From Agrobacterium tumefaciens (GTDB lineage: Bacteria; Pseudomonadota; Alphaproteobacteria; Rhizobiales; Rhizobiaceae), in the NCBI GenBank assembly GCA_017744915.1, contig JAGIAH010000001.1, positions 310,001 through 374,000 on the forward strand: a stretch of DNA of 64,000 nt, given 5' to 3'. A model generated the notes under the pieces. That model was not told where the DNA came from. It did not search any database and saw nothing but the letters and a program-made list of their open reading frames with translations. Every line of letters begins with the position of its first letter. Position 1 is the stretch's first letter. Both the position numbers and the translations under genes were made by a program. This document shows, one piece after another, positions 61,763 through 64,000 of this stretch.

Positions 61763-62593
61763 ATGCACGAACGCGAACGCCATCGCATCATCTTGAGCGC
61801 CACACAGGAAAAAGCTGTCGTGACGGTGCAAGATATTGCCGAACTGACGGATGCGTCGGAAGCGACGATCCGCAGGGATATCGCGTCCTTGCACGTTCAG
61901 GGAAAGTTGCGGCGTGTGCGTGGCGGGGCGGAGGCGGTGCATCCGCCGCAGCTCGGCAATCTCGCCGCACGCCCCTTCCGCGTGTCCGAATCAGTCAACA
62001 TCGACAAGAAACGCGCAATTGCGCGCAAGGCGGTTGATCTCTGCAATGATGGTGACGCGATCATCCTGAATGGCGGCACGACGACATTTCAGATGGTGCA
62101 TTACATGGCGGCGCGCCGCCTGCAGGTGATGACCAATTCCTTCGCCATTGCCGAGCATCTCGTCAAACATTCCAAATGCAACGTCAATGTGCCGGGCGGC
62201 GCGATCTATCGCGATCAGAGCCTCATCCTCTCGCCCTTCGAGAACGACGCAATCCGCAATTTTTATGCGCGACGGATCTTTCTCGGCGCGCAGGGCGTGG
62301 GCGCGCTCGGCATCATGGAATCCGACGCGCTGGTGATCCAGAGCGAGCAGAAGCTGATGCGGCAGGCCGAGGAGCTGATCGTCATGGTCGATTCCTCGAA
62401 ATTCAGGAAACGATCCAGCCTCATTCTCTGCCCGCTCGAAAACGTCTCGACCATCATCACCGATGACGGGATTTCGGATGAGGCGGCGAAAATGGTCGAA
62501 AATGCCGGTGTCGAATTGCTGATCGCCGGTGCGGTGGGGGATGGCAAGATCGCCGGTCCGCCGGATGAGGAGGATTCCTCTTCGGTTGCCTGA
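61763..62593 (+). CDS. rhaR: DeoR-family transcriptional regulator of rhamnose genes
   Basis: A 276-residue DeoR/GlpR repressor. The N-terminal helix-turn-helix is VVTVQDIAELTDASEATIRRDIASLHVQGKLRRVRGGA, and the C-terminal sugar-phosphate sensor domain includes ILNGGTTTFQMVHYM, TNSFAIAEHL and MVDSSKFRKRSSL. ATG at 61763 with CAGGAGGAC upstream. Heads the rightward rha transport operon, as in Rhizobium leguminosarum, and probably binds the inverted repeat in the gap. The inducer is expected to be a rhamnose intermediate. Confidence 0.92.
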   Translation: MHERERHRIILSATQEKAVVTVQDIAELTDASEATIRRDIASLHVQGKLRRVRGGAEAVHPPQLGNLAARPFRVSESVNIDKKRAIARKAVDLCNDGDAIILNGGTTTFQMVHYMAARRLQVMTNSFAIAEHLVKHSKCNVNVPGGAIYRDQSLILSPFENDAIRNFYARRIFLGAQGVGALGIMESDALVIQSEQKLMRQAEELIVMVDSSKFRKRSSLILCPLENVSTIITDDGISDEAAKMVENAGVELLIAGAVGDGKIAGPPDEEDSSSVA

Positions 62594-62641
62594 GGAGCGC
62601 CGAAGGGAAGAACAGGTTTCAAAACGGGAGGAAAAAGGGTC

Positions 62642-63652
62642 ATGAAACTTACACGCAGAACATTGACGAGCGCTCTTGCGCTCAGCGCTGCTCTTTCTGT
62701 CGCAGGACTTGGCAGCGTTGCCCAGGCCGCCGACGTCAAGATCGCACTGGTGGTCAAATCGCTCGGCAACGGCTTTTTCGAAGCCGCCAACAAGGGTGCC
62801 GAAGAGGCCGCGAAGGACCTTGGCGGCGTGAAGATCATCTATACGGGTCCGACCAGCACCACGGCGGAAGGCCAGATCGAAGTCATCAATTCGCTGATCG
62901 CACAGGGCGTCGATGCCATCGCCATTTCCGCCAACGACCCCGACGCGGTCGTTCCGGCGCTCAAGAAGGCCACCCAGCGCGGCATCAAAGTCATTTCCTG
63001 GGATTCCGGCGTGGCGCCTGAAGGCCGTATTCTCCAGCTCAATCCGTCCTCCAACGCGCTGATCGGCAAGATGTGCCTGCAGCTCGCCGCAGCCCATCTG
63101 GAAGGCGGCAAGGGCGACTTCGCCATCCTTTCCGCCACCACCACCTCCACGAACCAGAATGTCTGGATCGGCGAGATGAAGAAGCAGCTGAAGGATTTCC
63201 CCGGCCTCAACCTCGTGACCACCGTTTATGGTGACGACCTGGCCGACAAGAGCTACCGCGAAGCGCAGGGACTGCTCTCCTCTCAGCCGAACGTGAAGGT
63301 CATCGTCGCTCCGACGACGGTCGGCGTTCTCGCCGCTTCGCAGGCCGTGAAGGATGCGGGCAAGATCGGCCAGGTCTTCGTGACCGGCCTTGGCCTGCCG
63401 TCCGAAATGGCCGGCGCCATCAAGTCGGGCGCCACCAAGGAATTCGCCATCTGGAACCCGATCGACCTCGGTTATTCCGCCACCCAGATCGCCTATCGCC
63501 TCGTGAAGGGCGAAACCGATGGCAAGCCGGGCTCGGAAATCGAAGCCGGCCGCATGGGCAAGATCAAGGTTGGCGAAAACAGCGAAGCGGCCATGGCCGA
63601 TCCGTTCATCTACGACGCGAAGAATATCGATCAGTTCTCGAAGATTTTCTGA
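62642..63652 (+). CDS. rhaS: Rhamnose ABC transporter substrate-binding protein
   Basis: A 336-residue periplasmic sugar-binding protein of the RbsB type. The signal peptide LTRRTLTSALALSAALSVAGLGSVAQAA carries twin arginines, though a Sec route is possible. Mature protein begins DVKIALVVKSLGNGFFEAANKGAEE, the usual first strand and helix; AISANDPDAVVPALKKA and the hinge PTTVGVLAASQAV follow. GGGAGG lies upstream of the ATG. Placed between rhaR and the ATPase gene, separated from the latter by a long hairpin. Confidence 0.92.
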   Translation: MKLTRRTLTSALALSAALSVAGLGSVAQAADVKIALVVKSLGNGFFEAANKGAEEAAKDLGGVKIIYTGPTSTTAEGQIEVINSLIAQGVDAIAISANDPDAVVPALKKATQRGIKVISWDSGVAPEGRILQLNPSSNALIGKMCLQLAAAHLEGGKGDFAILSATTTSTNQNVWIGEMKKQLKDFPGLNLVTTVYGDDLADKSYREAQGLLSSQPNVKVIVAPTTVGVLAASQAVKDAGKIGQVFVTGLGLPSEMAGAIKSGATKEFAIWNPIDLGYSATQIAYRLVKGETDGKPGSEIEAGRMGKIKVGENSEAAMADPFIYDAKNIDQFSKIF

Positions 63653-63678
63653 TCTGAGAAGTGACGGCAGTGCGTGGA

Positions 63679-63830
63679 GGGCACCCCCCTCTGCCCTGCC
63701 GGACATCTCCCCCTCAAAGGGGGAGATCGATATGCGGCACTCGCTCGTTCCATAGGGCGAGGTGCTATCCGCTTGCCGATCTCCCCCCTTGAGGGGGAGA
63801 TGCCCGGCAGGACAGAGGGGGGTGCCCCTC
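63679..63830. repeat. Large inverted repeat between rhaS and rhaT
   Basis: Two arms of about 50 bases face each other: 63680-63735 (GCACCCCCCTCTGCCCTGCC then a CTCCCCCTC/GAGGGGGAG-type palindrome) and 63775-63830, ending GGCAGGACAGAGGGGGGTGC. Each arm also folds on itself at TCTCCCCCTC and GGGGGAGA. Typical of dispersed palindromic repeats of rhizobia. It would form a strong RNA hairpin just after the binding-protein gene. Confidence 0.8.
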
Positions 63831-63862
63831 GCCGTTTCAATCAAATAGACCGGTAAGACGGA

Positions 63863-64000
63863 ATGATGCGTGCTGAAACCCAGACCATAAACATGACAGA
63901 GGCTTCCAGCCCCACGCCCATTCTGGAAATGCGCGGCATCAGCCAGATATTCCCCGGCGTCAAGGCGCTGGATGGCGTCGATATCGCGCTTTATCCCGGC
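63863..64000 (+). CDS. rhaT: Rhamnose ABC transporter ATP-binding protein, 5' part
   Basis: The first 46 codons of a sugar ABC ATPase, cut by the window end. After a short tail, ILEMRGISQIFPGVKALDGVDIALYPG is the classic start of RbsA/MglA-type double ATPases. Two adjacent ATGs (63863, 63866) precede it with GACGGA upstream, and an in-frame ATG at 63893 is possible. In rhizobial rha loci the ATPase RhaT follows RhaS, so the name is given by position and type. Walker motifs lie beyond the window. Confidence 0.8.
   Translation, partial: MMRAETQTINMTEASSPTPILEMRGISQIFPGVKALDGVDIALYPG

Noticed and set aside
61991-63844. A 617-codon leftward frame under rhaR and rhaS
   Set aside because: Antisense shadow of two well-supported genes, running through the palindromic repeat, with no recognisable domain.

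Overview
The window looks like a chromosomal segment of a fast-growing Hyphomicrobiales bacterium, most likely Agrobacterium/Rhizobium. The grounds are GC-rich, tightly packed genes, many GGAGG ribosome sites, a blh-bigR-YeeE operon, a rhizobial-type rhamnose locus (type-2 RhaI, a RhaD aldolase/dehydrogenase fusion, a DeoR regulator and RhaS), and about 100-bp palindromic mosaics between genes that resemble RIME elements. I saw no rRNA, tRNA, CRISPR array, integrase or complete insertion sequence. Naming the genus is inference from gene content.

Region 1 (about 1.5-26 kb) is an organosulfur-scavenging island. It holds four complete luciferase-like flavin monooxygenases and one broken one, two acyl-CoA-dehydrogenase-fold proteins of the SfnB/DszC type, and two proteins that would usually be annotated as sulfonate-binding proteins. 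The latter two lack signal peptides and carry the Cys, His and Arg-x-Gly-Gly signature of the sulfinate desulfinase DszB. Thus all three kinds of enzyme used in the Dsz (4S) desulfurization pathway are present in two copies. They are interleaved with a peptide-type ABC transporter, three twin-arginine substrate-binding proteins, an M20 amidohydrolase, an aldo/keto reductase, a CPHC thioredoxin-like protein and a LysR regulator. The probable logic is import of an organosulfur compound, trimming, flavin-dependent C-S oxidation, and release of sulfite.

Region 2 (26-35 kb) pairs an enolase-superfamily dehydratase/racemase and an SGNH esterase with a second peptide-type ABC transporter. Its binding-protein gene faces the permease/ATPase operon and is separated from it by back-to-back terminators. 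A LysE exporter and a FadR-type GntR regulator follow. Region 3 (35-38.5 kb) has a GlxA-type AraC regulator divergent from a hydrolase, a short-chain dehydrogenase and a small membrane protein. Region 4 (38.6-41.2 kb) is the blh-bigR sulfide-detoxification operon with two YeeE/YedE-type membrane proteins, followed by gpmI on the opposite strand.

Region 5 (43-58 kb) is a branched-chain amino acid degradation locus. A leftward operon (thiolase, acyl-CoA dehydrogenase, E1 alpha, E1 beta and E2 of the branched-chain keto acid dehydrogenase) diverges from an Lrp-type regulator and a rightward leucine operon (isovaleryl-CoA dehydrogenase, both methylcrotonyl-CoA carboxylase subunits, HMG-CoA lyase and methylglutaconyl-CoA hydratase). 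panC and panB come next. No E3 gene lies with the complex. Region 6 (58-64 kb) is rhamnose catabolism: rhaI and rhaD leftward, and rhaR, rhaS and the start of rhaT rightward, around a long inverted-repeat operator. The window ends inside rhaT.
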